This document shows positions 1-7,790 of a stretch of 10,200 bases of DNA, piece by piece. The notes under the pieces are model-generated. The model had not been told where the DNA came from. It saw only the letters and a list, made by a program, of their open reading frames with translations, and did no database searches. A program made the translations under genes and the position numbers. The stretch spans positions 1 to 10,200 of the forward strand of contig SYID01000107.1 of NCBI GenBank assembly GCA_005798925.1, given 5' to 3'. The first letter of the stretch is position 1. Each line of letters begins with the position of its first letter. Origin of the DNA: Verrucomicrobiota bacterium. Its GTDB lineage: Bacteria > Verrucomicrobiota > Verrucomicrobiia > Opitutales > UBA953.

Positions 1-770
1 GCCAGTTCGAGCGCACCCTCATCATCGCCGACGAAGGCTCGGAAGTCACCTACATGGAAGGCTGCACGGCCCCCAAGTTCGAGACGGCCACCCTGCACTC
101 CGCGGTCGTCGAGCTCGTCGCCCTCAAGGGCGCGAAGATCCAGTACATCACCGTCCAGAACTGGTCCGCCAACGTCTTCAACCTCGTGACGAAGCGCGGC
201 GTGGCCGAAGAGGACGCCGAAGTCCGCTGGATCGACTGCAACATCGGCTCCCGCCTGACGATGAAGTATCCCGGCGTGGTCCTGCGCGGCAAGCGCGCCC
301 GCGGCGAGGTCCTCTCGATCGCCCTGGCCAACGACGGCCAACACCAGGACACCGGCGCGAAGATGATCCACGCGGCCGACGACACGACCTCGAACATCAT
401 CGCTAAGTCCATCTCCGTCGGCGAAGGCCGTTCGACCTACCGCGGCCTGGTCCACATCCCGAAGACCCTCTCGAACTGCCGCAACAACACCGAGTGCGAC
501 GCCTTGCTCATCAACGAGCACAGCCGCACCGACACCTACCCGGCGATCTCCGTCCGCGGCCGCAAGAACTCGGTCCAGCACGAGGCGAGCGTCTCCAAGG
601 TCTCGGCCGAGCAGATCTTCTACATGATGCAGCGCGGTCTGTCCGAAGGCGAAGCGATGTCGCTCGCCGTGAACGGCTTCGTCAACGACCTGGTGAAGGA
701 ATTCCCGATGGAATACTCCGTCGAGCTGAAGCGCCTCATCGAACTGCAGATGGAAGGGTCCGTCGGATGA
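1..770 (+). CDS. sufB: SufB, Fe-S cluster scaffold subunit of the SufBCD complex (5' truncated by window edge)
   Basis: This is the C-terminal part of SufB, which with SufC and SufD forms the cytosolic scaffold that builds iron-sulfur clusters from persulfide sulfur. The first complete in-frame codon is at base 3, leaving 255 residues of a protein that is usually about 470 long, so the start lies outside the window. The beta-helix core and the C-terminal helical segment are visible. A Cys in the motif NNTECDALL (codon at 495-497) matches the position of the conserved catalytic Cys of E. coli SufB. The motif QHEASVSKV supplies the conserved His-Glu pair (579-584). The end, EGSVG, matches the family C-terminus. 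The stop overlaps the sufD start (ATGA), which implies translational coupling. Family assignment is essentially certain. Confidence 0.97.
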   Translation, partial: QFERTLIIADEGSEVTYMEGCTAPKFETATLHSAVVELVALKGAKIQYITVQNWSANVFNLVTKRGVAEEDAEVRWIDCNIGSRLTMKYPGVVLRGKRARGEVLSIALANDGQHQDTGAKMIHAADDTTSNIIAKSISVGEGRSTYRGLVHIPKTLSNCRNNTECDALLINEHSRTDTYPAISVRGRKNSVQHEASVSKVSAEQIFYMMQRGLSEGEAMSLAVNGFVNDLVKEFPMEYSVELKRLIELQMEGSVG

Positions 771-2092
771 GCGCCGTCGCCTCCGCCCCCGCCGGCGTCC
801 TCGACGTCGCCCTGCAGTCCGCCGAGACCGCGCACTTCCGCGCGCAGGATTGGTTCGCCGTCCTTCGCCAACAGGGCTGGCACGCGTTCCAATCGCTGCC
901 GATGCCCACGCGCGACAACGAGAAGTGGCGCTTCTCCGACGCACGCACGCTCTCGCTCGAGGGTTACGCGCCCGCGCCGGCTCCGACCGCCGCCCAGGCC
1001 GCCGACCTCATCTCGCGCTCGCGCCTGATCTCCGACGCCGCGGGCCTCATCGTCCACGTCGACGGTCATTGCGTGCTGAAGCCGACGCTCTCCGCCGAGC
1101 TCGTCGCCCAAGGCGTGGTCTTCGAGTCCCTCGAAGAAGCCGTCCGCAACCGCCCCGCCCTGCTCCAGGAACACCTCCTGAAGCACCCTGTGCTCCTCGG
1201 CGGCGACAAGTTCGCCGCGCTGCATCGCGCCTGGCTCCGCGCCGGCTACGTCCTCCACGTCCCCAAGGGCGTCGAGGTGAAGCAGCCGTTCGTCGCGGTC
1301 ACCTGGACCCTCACCGACGGGGTCGCGGTCTTCCCGCACGCCCTCGTCATCGCCGGCGAACGCGCGAAGGCCGACATCCACGACTTCCATCTCGCCGCGA
1401 AGCCCGACCAGCGCGCCCTCGCGATCTCCGCCGTCGACATCCATGCCGGCACGGGTTCGCAGGTCCGCCGCCTCGCCGTCCAGGCCTGGGGCTCGGCCAC
1501 GCAGTCCTTCCAGATCGACAACACCTGCGGCGGCCGCGACGCGGTCATCAGCTCCGTCAACGCCGCCGTCGGTTCCCGTCGCGCCCGCCTCGAGAACACC
1601 GTGCGCATCGACGGTCCCGGCGCCGACGTCAGCCTCTTCGGCATCTCGGTCGCCACGGGCGAACAGGAATTCGACCAGCGCACGCTGCAGATCCACGCCG
1701 CCGGCCACGCGAAGTCGGACCTGCTCTTCAAGAACGCCCTGCTCGGCAAGGCGCGCACGATCTTCTCGGGCCTCATCAAGGTCGCCCCGGACGCCCAGCG
1801 CACCGACGCCTACCAGACCAACCGCAACCTCCTGCTCTCGCCGGACGCCGAAGCCGACTCCCTGCCCGGCCTCGAGATCGAAGCCAACGACGTGAAGTGC
1901 TCGCACGGCGCGACGACCGGCCAGATCGACCCCGCCGAACTCTTCTACCTGCGCGCCCGCGGCATCCCGCTCGCCGTCGCCCAGGAGCTGCTCGCCCAGG
2001 GCTTCCTCGAGGAAGTCCTCGCCAAGGTCGGCCACGAAGAGGCCGCCGCCGCGGTGCGCGAGATGCTCCGTCTCAAATTCCACCTAGCCTGA
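767..2092 (+). CDS. sufD: SufD, Fe-S cluster assembly scaffold protein
   Basis: SufD (441 aa) pairs with SufB in the SufBC2D scaffold and is needed for iron acquisition and cluster assembly in the cytosol. The ATG at 767 overlaps the sufB stop by ATGA. A purine-rich GGAAGGG (752-758) sits 8 bases upstream, so this start is preferred over the longer open frame running back to 494, which reads through sufB in another frame. The N-terminal part contains the motif PTRDNEKWRFSD, typical of SufD N-terminal helices. The beta-helix core follows. The C-terminal motif KCSHGATTGQID carries Cys378 and His380, equivalent to the conserved Cys and His of E. coli SufD at the SufB-SufD interface. Length is normal for the family. 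Confidence 0.96.
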   Translation: MSAVASAPAGVLDVALQSAETAHFRAQDWFAVLRQQGWHAFQSLPMPTRDNEKWRFSDARTLSLEGYAPAPAPTAAQAADLISRSRLISDAAGLIVHVDGHCVLKPTLSAELVAQGVVFESLEEAVRNRPALLQEHLLKHPVLLGGDKFAALHRAWLRAGYVLHVPKGVEVKQPFVAVTWTLTDGVAVFPHALVIAGERAKADIHDFHLAAKPDQRALAISAVDIHAGTGSQVRRLAVQAWGSATQSFQIDNTCGGRDAVISSVNAAVGSRRARLENTVRIDGPGADVSLFGISVATGEQEFDQRTLQIHAAGHAKSDLLFKNALLGKARTIFSGLIKVAPDAQRTDAYQTNRNLLLSPDAEADSLPGLEIEANDVKCSHGATTGQIDPAELFYLRARGIPLAVAQELLAQGFLEEVLAKVGHEEAAAAVREMLRLKFHLA

Positions 2093-2094
2093 AC

Positions 2095-2721
<627 letters not shown>

Positions 2722-2734
2722 GCGCTTACGCGCG

Positions 2735-2766
2735 GTTGATCAGTTGAACCGTTGGCCGGTTGGCCA
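2735..2766. repeat. Degenerate tandem octamer, four units of GTTGRNCN
   Basis: Four consecutive 8-base units read gttgatca, gttgaacc, gttggccg and gttggcca, directly downstream of the sufT stop. The first four bases are invariant and the seventh is always C. The array also holds short palindromic parts (ggcc-ggtt-ggcc). It could be a decayed simple repeat or a set of protein sites; nothing in the sequence decides which. Confidence 0.5.
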
Positions 2767-2778
2767 GAGAAGAGGCAT

Positions 2779-2802
2779 GCGCCCCAAAGTAGGCCGGGGC
2801 GC
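2779..2802. other. GC hairpin in sufT downstream spacer (possible weak terminator or transcript-end structure)
   Basis: A perfect 7-bp stem (gcgcccc at 2779-2785, ggggcgc at 2796-2802) encloses a 10-base loop. No T tract follows, so it is not a canonical intrinsic terminator. It may stabilise the suf mRNA 3' end or belong to the repeat-rich spacer. No other terminator is visible between sufT and the next gene. Confidence 0.4.
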
Positions 2803-2829
2803 GACGACCGTCAGGACGGGCACCTCTTA

Positions 2830-2864
2830 GCCGTGCCCCACCCCTCGGCCTCCATTCGGCGGCC
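2830..2864. repeat. REP-like intergenic element, copy A (degenerate)
   Basis: This stretch contains gccgtgccc (2830-2838), a C-rich block, and ggcctccattcggcggcc (2847-2864). The same blocks in the same order occur at 5760-5815. The last block is identical at 16 of 18 positions. The upstream gggcac (2818-2823) can pair with gtgccc (2833-2838), as the better-formed copy does. Copy A is shorter than copy B by about 21 bases between the two blocks. Confidence 0.6.
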
Positions 2865-2877
2865 ATGTAAGCCCCCT

Positions 2878-2904
2878 ATACTCGATACTCCATACTCGAT
2901 ACTC
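2878..2904. repeat. Tandem direct repeat, 14-bp unit x 2 (four ATACTC hexamers)
   Basis: The 13-base string atactcgatactc occurs at 2878-2890 and again at 2892-2904, separated by one C. Each copy is itself two ATACTC hexamers joined by G. It lies about 85 bases upstream of the start at 2990. It is AT-richer than its surroundings and codes for nothing on the plus strand. Confidence 0.75.
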
Positions 2905-2989
2905 GGAGCGTAGCTCTCTGCCCACTTGCCCTCGGGCCTATTTTCCCAACCCTGCGGGAACCCCACCGTCTCTCCAAGGTCACCCTCCC

Positions 2990-5677
2990 ATGGCTTCCAC
3001 CCCTGTCCGCTTCCTTTCCCTCTTCGGCGCCGCCCTGCTGGCCGCCGCGCCGGCCGCCCGTGCCGCCGACGGCTTGCCGGAGGACATGCGTTTCCAGACC
3101 GAGACGCTGCTCACCGGCCTGCCGCAGCCGATGCACCTCGAGTTCGCCCCTGACGGTCGCCTCTGGTTCAACGAATACGGCGGCGCCCTCAAGGTCTACG
3201 ACCCGAAGACCAAGCGCGTGAAGCTCGTGGCGGAGATGGAGATCTTCAAGACGCAGGAGAACGGCTTCCTCGCCTTCGCCCTCGACCCGAAGTTCGCGCA
3301 GAACGGCTGGATCTACCTGATCTATTCGCCCGTCGGTTTCGAAGGCCAGTATCTCTCCCGCTTCCAGGTGAAGGACGACCAGCTCGTCGCCGGCAGCGAG
3401 AAGCTCATCCTGAAATACGAAGAACAGCGCCTGCAGTGCTGCCACCACGGCGCGACGCTGAAGTTCGGCCCCGACGGCTGCCTTTATTTCTCGACCGGCG
3501 ACAACACCAGCCCGTTCGGCGACAGCAAGGGTTACGCCCCGCTCGACCAGCGCCCGGGCAAGGAGCCGTGGGACGGACAGCGTACTTCCGCCAACACCAA
3601 CACCCTCGTCGGCAAGGTGAACCGCATCCGCGTGCATGATGACGCGACCTACAGCATCCCGGAAGGCAACCTCTTCAAGCCCGGCACCCCGAAGACCCGC
3701 CCCGAGATCTTCGCGATGGGCACGCGCAATCCTTGGCGCCTGAGCATCGACCCGAAGACCGGTTACGTCTACTGGGGCGAAGTCGGCCCCGACGCGCGCG
3801 TCGACGGCCCTCGTGGCTCCCGTGGCTATGACGAGATCAACCAGGCGAAGAAGGCCGGCAACCACGGCTATCCGCTCTTCGTCGGCAACAACTTCCCTTA
3901 CGCGGAATATGACTACGCGACCGAGAAGGTCGGCGCGCTCTTCGATCCGAAGGCCCCGCTGAACAAGAGCCGCAACAACACCGGCCTCGTCGAGCTCCCG
4001 CCCGCCGTGCCGGCCTTCCTCTACTGGCCGTACGCGGTCTCCGAACAGTGGCCGGAACTCGGCGAAGGCGGCCGCACCGCCTGCGCGGGCCCGGTCTTCT
4101 ACTGGCAGGAGTCCTATGAGAAGACCAACGGCTTCCCGAAGCACTTCGACCGCTCCCTGCTCTTCTGGGATTGGCAGCGGCCGTTCATCAAGTGGGCCCG
4201 CCTCGACGCGAACTCCGATCTCAAGGGCCTCGAGGCCTTCGCGCCCACGGCCTTCGTGACCGCCAATACCGACGAACAGCGCAAGAAGCAGCAGGCGCTC
4301 ATCGACAACGGCGCGACGATCCTCCGCCGCCCGGTGGACGCGACCTTCGGCCCCGACGGCTGCCTCTACCTGCTCGACTACGGCGACACCTGGGGCGTCA
4401 ACCCGGACTCCGCCCTGCTCAAGATCTCCTACGTGCGCGGCAACCTCCAGCCCGTCGCCAAACTCGCCGTCTCGACCCCGGCCGGCCCGACTCCCCTGAA
4501 GACCACGCTCTCCGCCAAGGGCTCGCGCGATCTCGACGGCGGCAAGCTGAGCTACGCCTGGAAACTGCAGCCCGGCGACCGTAAGCTCGGCGAAGGCGAA
4601 GAGCTGACCGTGGCCCTCGAGACCGCGGGCAACTTCAACGTCGAACTCACCGTCACCGACGGCCAAGGCGGCTCCGTGACGCGCACGACCCCCGTCGTCG
4701 TCGGCAACACCATGCCGACCGTCCGCTTCCTCGCCCCGCTGGACGGCGACTTCTTCACGCCCGGCAAGCCGCTCGACTTCAAGATCGCCGCGCAGGACGC
4801 CGAGGACGGCACTTCCGAAGCCAAGCCCGCCGAATTCGCCGCGCGCACGCTGGTGACCTCCGCCTTCCTCCCCGCCGACGGCAAGGCCGTGGCGGTCGAC
4901 CCGGGCCTCTCGCTGATGCGCCAGAGCGAGTGCTTCAACTGCCACGCGGTCGAGACCCAACTCGTCGGACCGTCGTTCGTCGCCATCGCCGACAAATACC
5001 GGAAGCAGCCTGGCGCCGACGACCTCCTCAACAAGAAGGTCCGCCTCGGCGGCAGCGGCGTCTGGGGCCAGGTCCCGATGCTCGCCCACCCGCAGCACAC
5101 CGAGGACGAAGTCGCGATCATGCTCCGCTGGATGCTCGCCCTCGAGAAGGGCAAGGGCGGCCCGACCCTCACCCGTGGCCTCGAAGGCCAGCTGACCGCG
5201 CCGAAAGACAACAAGCCCGGCACCCTGCTCCTCGAAGCCGTCGTCACCGACGCCGGCGCCGGCGCCGCCGGCCCGCTGACCGGCAAGGGTGTCGTGCGAC
5301 TCCGCCACCGTCGCGTCGAAGCCGAGACCGCCGAGATCACCGGCGGCAAGAACACCGGCAAGGCCGTCGGGTCCACCCAGCACGGAGCCACGCTCAAGTT
5401 CGCCAACCTCAACCTCGCCGACACCAAGAACATCAAGGTCAACGCCTCCGTCGGCGGAGGCGCCAAGGGCAGCCAGATCGAAGTTCGCCTCGATTCGCCG
5501 ACCGGACCGATCGTCGCCACCGTCGACATCGCCCATACCGGCGATTGGGGCAAGTTCATGGAGAACAAGGCCAAGCTCACGCCCACGTCCGGCCGCCATG
5601 ACGTCTACCTGGTCCTGACCAACCCCAAGAAAGGCGGCGGCCTGATGAACGTGGACTGGGTGCAGTTCGACCGGTAA
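2990..5677 (+). CDS. Exported PQQ/GSDH-type dehydrogenase with PKD, cytochrome c and CBM6-like domains
   Basis: This 895-residue protein starts with a signal peptide (hydrophobic residues 8-25, likely cleavage after AARA). Residues about 30-480 resemble the glucose/sorbosone dehydrogenase (PQQ-type) six-bladed propeller: EFAPDGRLWFNEYGG, then CCHHGATLKFGPDGCLYFS (Cys150-Cys151-His152-His153) and GDNTSPFGD. In soluble PQQ glucose dehydrogenases the His of the corresponding HxGA/G motif lies at the active site. Residues about 488-573 are a PKD domain and about 574-610 a further Ig-like strand set. Residues about 640-720 are a class I cytochrome c with CFNCH (648-652) and probable axial Met697 (QVPMLAHP). 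Residues about 770-895 resemble a CBM6 carbohydrate-binding module ending in NVDWVQF. It probably oxidises a sugar-like substrate in the periplasm and passes electrons to its own haem. Substrate and cofactor are inferred. A weak AAGG (2976-2979) precedes the ATG. Confidence 0.88.
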   Translation: MASTPVRFLSLFGAALLAAAPAARAADGLPEDMRFQTETLLTGLPQPMHLEFAPDGRLWFNEYGGALKVYDPKTKRVKLVAEMEIFKTQENGFLAFALDPKFAQNGWIYLIYSPVGFEGQYLSRFQVKDDQLVAGSEKLILKYEEQRLQCCHHGATLKFGPDGCLYFSTGDNTSPFGDSKGYAPLDQRPGKEPWDGQRTSANTNTLVGKVNRIRVHDDATYSIPEGNLFKPGTPKTRPEIFAMGTRNPWRLSIDPKTGYVYWGEVGPDARVDGPRGSRGYDEINQAKKAGNHGYPLFVGNNFPYAEYDYATEKVGALFDPKAPLNKSRNNTGLVELPPAVPAFLYWPYAVSEQWPELGEGGRTACAGPVFYWQESYEKTNGFPKHFDRSLLFWDWQRPFIKWARLDANSDLKGLEAFAPTAFVTANTDEQRKKQQALIDNGATILRRPVDATFGPDGCLYLLDYGDTWGVNPDSALLKISYVRGNLQPVAKLAVSTPAGPTPLKTTLSAKGSRDLDGGKLSYAWKLQPGDRKLGEGEELTVALETAGNFNVELTVTDGQGGSVTRTTPVVVGNTMPTVRFLAPLDGDFFTPGKPLDFKIAAQDAEDGTSEAKPAEFAARTLVTSAFLPADGKAVAVDPGLSLMRQSECFNCHAVETQLVGPSFVAIADKYRKQPGADDLLNKKVRLGGSGVWGQVPMLAHPQHTEDEVAIMLRWMLALEKGKGGPTLTRGLEGQLTAPKDNKPGTLLLEAVVTDAGAGAAGPLTGKGVVRLRHRRVEAETAEITGGKNTGKAVGSTQHGATLKFANLNLADTKNIKVNASVGGGAKGSQIEVRLDSPTGPIVATVDIAHTGDWGKFMENKAKLTPTSGRHDVYLVLTNPKKGGGLMNVDWVQFDR

Positions 5678-5722
5678 GCCGGATTCGAGGACAGGTCGAC
5701 GCGTTGACCGGAGGGGAACCGT

Positions 5723-5813
5723 CCGCTGCATGGTGGACGCAAGGTAGGGGCACGGCTACGCCGTGCCCGGGCATGACGTAGTCCCGCCCCTACCCGAGGC
5801 CACCATGCGGCGG
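5723..5813. repeat. Nested palindrome / REP- or MITE-like element, copy B
   Basis: The outer arms are 14 bases each (5723-5736 with 5800-5813) and pair perfectly except for one position that can form a G-T wobble. A second pair of arms, ggtaggggc (5743-5751) and gcccctacc (5786-5794), lies inside. The centre has a perfect 9-bp hairpin, gggcacggc (5748-5756) with gccgtgccc (5760-5768) around the loop tac; it competes with the second pair for bases 5748-5751. The right arm shares blocks with 2830-2864. The element fills most of the spacer between the dehydrogenase gene and hflX. Without a T tract it is not a typical intrinsic terminator, though it may end or protect the upstream transcript. Confidence 0.7.
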
Positions 5814-5886
5814 CCTCCACCTGAATCTTATCTCGCCTGACTAGGGCCGATCGCCAAAGTAACCTTCCCCTTTTCATTTCCGCCAC

Positions 5887-7203
5887 GTGTCCGACGATTC
5901 CGAAGACAAAAAAGAAAAGCCGCTCGACCCTTTCGACCCCGAGGTCATCGCCCGCGCCAACCGCGCGATCCTGGTCGGCCTGCAGCGTCCGGAGGACACC
6001 CCCGAGGAAGCCCAGATGCTGCTCGACGAGCTGCATGAGCTCGTCACCAACGTCGGCGTCGAGATCCGCGGCTCGATCGTCGCCAAGCTGCGCGAAGAAA
6101 ACCCGCGCACGCTCGTCGGCTCCGGCAAGCTCGAGGAGATCGCCCAGCTGGCCCGCGACAAGGAATGCGGCCTGATCATCTTCGACGACGAGCTCACGCC
6201 CGCGCAGCAGCGCAACTGGGAGAAGGACGCCAAGCTGCGCGCCATCGACCGCCAGGAGATCATCCTCGACATCTTCATCACCCGCGCGAAGACGCGCGAG
6301 GCCGTGCTGCAGGTCGAGCTCGCTGCGCTGCAGCAGATGCTGCCGCGCCTGAAGCGCCTCTGGTCCCACCTCGACCGCCAGCGCGGCGGCGGCACGCAGC
6401 AGCGCGACGCCGGCGAGACGCAGCTGGAGATGGACCAGCGCAAGATCCGCGACAAGATCGCCAAGGTCCGCCGCGACCTCGCGGAAGTCGTGGCCCAGCG
6501 CGCGACCCAGCGCAAGCAGCGCAAACGCGTCCCGCTGCCGACCTTCTCGATCGTCGGCTACACCAACGCCGGCAAGTCCTCCCTGCTCAACAAGCTCACG
6601 GGCTCCGAAGTGCTCGCCGCGAACAAGCTCTTCGCCACGCTCGACCCCACCACGCGTCGCCTCTCCCTGCCCTCCGGCCGCGCGTTGCTCCTGACCGACA
6701 CGGTCGGTTTCGTGCGCCGCCTTCCTCACCGTCTCGTGGAAGCCTTCAAGGCCACGCTCGAAGAAGCCGTGCAGGCCGACTTCCTGGTGCACGTCATCGA
6801 CCTCGGCTCCCCGGAACGTGACAAGCACGCCGCGACGACCTTGCAGGTGCTGACCGAGATCGGCGCCGGCGACCGCCCGGTCATCACCGTCCTCAACAAG
6901 GCCGACCTCTGCGACGAGGTCGAACGCGCCCAGGCCTTGGCGGCCTACCCGGACGCCAAGCTGATCAGCACCAAGACCGGAGAGGGCCTCCCGGCTTTGC
7001 TCCAGCGCCTTGAGGAATGCGCCGCCAGCCGGGATGAGCATATGACCCTACTCATCCCCCACGACCAGTACGCGATGCTCTCCAAGCTGCATGCGGGGGC
7101 TACGATCATCCATTCCAAGGCCCTGCCCGAAGGAACCCGGGTGGAAGCGTTCATCCCGACCCGGATGCAGGAGGCCTGCCGGGCCTGGGCGATCCGCGAA
7201 TAG
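5887..7203 (+). CDS. hflX: HflX, ribosome-associated GTPase
   Basis: HflX is a GTPase that splits stalled or stressed ribosomes. The 438-residue product has the family's full layout: an acidic-basic leader (1-20), the HflX N-terminal domain from RAILVGL to about residue 110, and a helical coiled-coil middle domain with the conserved RGGGTQQRDAGETQLE segment (about 168-183). The G domain carries G1 GYTNAGKS (224-231), a G2 region ATLDPTTRRL, G3 DTVGF (271-275), G4 NKAD (337-340) and G5 STKTGEG (from 361). The length is close to E. coli HflX. The start is GTG at 5887: an in-frame TAA lies at 5860-5862 and no ATG lies between. No Shine-Dalgarno sequence is apparent. It stands alone between two redox gene groups and is probably a housekeeping insertion in this neighbourhood. 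Confidence 0.95.
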   Translation: MSDDSEDKKEKPLDPFDPEVIARANRAILVGLQRPEDTPEEAQMLLDELHELVTNVGVEIRGSIVAKLREENPRTLVGSGKLEEIAQLARDKECGLIIFDDELTPAQQRNWEKDAKLRAIDRQEIILDIFITRAKTREAVLQVELAALQQMLPRLKRLWSHLDRQRGGGTQQRDAGETQLEMDQRKIRDKIAKVRRDLAEVVAQRATQRKQRKRVPLPTFSIVGYTNAGKSSLLNKLTGSEVLAANKLFATLDPTTRRLSLPSGRALLLTDTVGFVRRLPHRLVEAFKATLEEAVQADFLVHVIDLGSPERDKHAATTLQVLTEIGAGDRPVITVLNKADLCDEVERAQALAAYPDAKLISTKTGEGLPALLQRLEECAASRDEHMTLLIPHDQYAMLSKLHAGATIIHSKALPEGTRVEAFIPTRMQEACRAWAIRE

Positions 7204-7264
7204 GCCACTTTTTGCTCCCCAGCCGGCAACTTTTCCCTTTGGCTGGTGTTACCTTATCACACCC

Positions 7265-7651
7265 ATGCGTACCCTCGCCCTCCTCACCCTCCTCTCGTCC
7301 ACCTCGGCGTTCGCCGCCGTCGACCACGAAGCCGCCTTCAAGGCCGACATCGCCCCGATCCTCGAAAAGAGCTGCGCCAACTGCCACGACCCGAAGAAGG
7401 CCAAGAACGGAAAGGTCAAGGCCGGCTTCGATTCCTCCAGCCTGAAGTCGATCGTCAAGGGCGGCAAGGAAGCCGGCGAAGGCATCGTCTGGGGCGACGC
7501 TTCCAAGAGCTCCCTCTACAAGACCGTCAGCCTCTCGCTCACCAGCCCCGAGGACGACCTCGCGATGCCCCCGAAGAAGTCCCACGAGAAGAACCCGCCC
7601 CTCACCAAGGAGCAGGTCGCCAAGATCAAGGCCTTCATCGAAGCCAAGTAA
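7265..7651 (+). CDS. Small secreted planctomycete-type cytochrome c (PSCyt1-like)
   Basis: The 128-residue product has a signal peptide (MRTLALLTLLSSTSAFA, likely cleaved before AVDHE) and a single-haem domain. CANCH (37-41) binds haem c covalently and Met101 in AMPPKK is the likely axial ligand. The pattern FKADIAPILEKSC at the start and LTKEQVAKIKAFIEAK at the end is typical of PSCyt1-like domains. It should act as a periplasmic electron carrier, but partners are not shown by the sequence. The frame is open back to 7091 inside hflX, but the ATG at 7265 is chosen because it starts a clean signal peptide after the hflX stop. It is 61 bases after hflX and is followed at once by a strong terminator, so it ends a transcript. 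Confidence 0.87.
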   Translation: MRTLALLTLLSSTSAFAAVDHEAAFKADIAPILEKSCANCHDPKKAKNGKVKAGFDSSSLKSIVKGGKEAGEGIVWGDASKSSLYKTVSLSLTSPEDDLAMPPKKSHEKNPPLTKEQVAKIKAFIEAK

Positions 7652-7670
7652 GCCGGCCGGCTTGCTGACG

Positions 7671-7701
7671 AAAAGCCCGCGGCAACCCGCGGGCTTTTTT
7701 T
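7671..7701 (+). terminator. Rho-independent terminator after the small cytochrome gene
   Basis: A perfect GC stem (gcccgcgg at 7675-7682, ccgcgggc at 7687-7694) has the loop caac. It is extended by four A-T pairs and followed by seven T (7695-7701). It starts 20 bases after the stop at 7651 and should separate this gene from the next one. Confidence 0.95.
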
Positions 7702-7740
7702 GGGTCTAAATAGGGAGGGCCTCAGCGCGGTCGCTTGCGT

Positions 7741-7770
7741 TTGACCCCACCCCGAAGCGACTCCATACCA
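7741..7770 (+). promoter_or_regulatory. Candidate sigma70-type promoter for the membrane cytochrome gene
   Basis: TTGACC at 7741-7746 matches the -35 consensus at five of six positions. After a 17-base spacer, CATACC (7764-7769) is a poor -10 box (three of six). A new promoter is expected here, because a strong terminator lies upstream and the next ATG is at 7791. The implied 5' leader is very short, about 15 bases. Confidence 0.3.
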
Positions 7771-7790
7771 CCCAGACCCCTTTCCGTCCC

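Noticed and set aside
494..766. 5' extension of the sufD frame into sufB
   Set aside because: It is an Arg-rich out-of-frame reading of sufB. The ATGA junction with a purine-rich site gives a normal SufD N-terminus.
620..2083. 487-codon minus-strand frame opposite sufD
   Set aside because: Composition is shadow-like and it has no family motif; sufD accounts for the region.
850..2094. Long 5' extension of the sufT frame through sufD
   Set aside because: The extension is Arg/Pro-rich low-complexity translation of the sufD gene. The SufT family start fits the ATG at 2095.
4930..5618. Plus-strand Arg/Pro/Ser-rich alternative frames inside the dehydrogenase gene
   Set aside because: They overlap a frame with intact cytochrome c and CBM6-like motifs and have shadow composition.
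2876..5731. 951-codon open frame on the minus strand opposite the dehydrogenase gene
   Set aside because: It mirrors the GC-rich codon pattern of the plus-strand gene, is low-complexity (Gly, Val, Glu, Arg, Leu) and has no recognisable domain. The plus frame has clear motifs throughout.
5605..7041. 478-codon minus-strand frame opposite hflX
   Set aside because: It is a shadow of hflX. All G motifs are on the plus strand, and this frame is rich in Val, Gly, Leu and Glu without a domain.
7217..7246. ccagcc/ggctgg inverted repeat after hflX as a terminator
   Set aside because: The stem is only 6 bp with a 16-base loop and has no T tract after it.
7091..7264. 5' extension of the small cytochrome frame into the end of hflX
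   Set aside because: It would bury a clean signal peptide behind an Arg/Pro-rich segment. Export is needed for haem c attachment.
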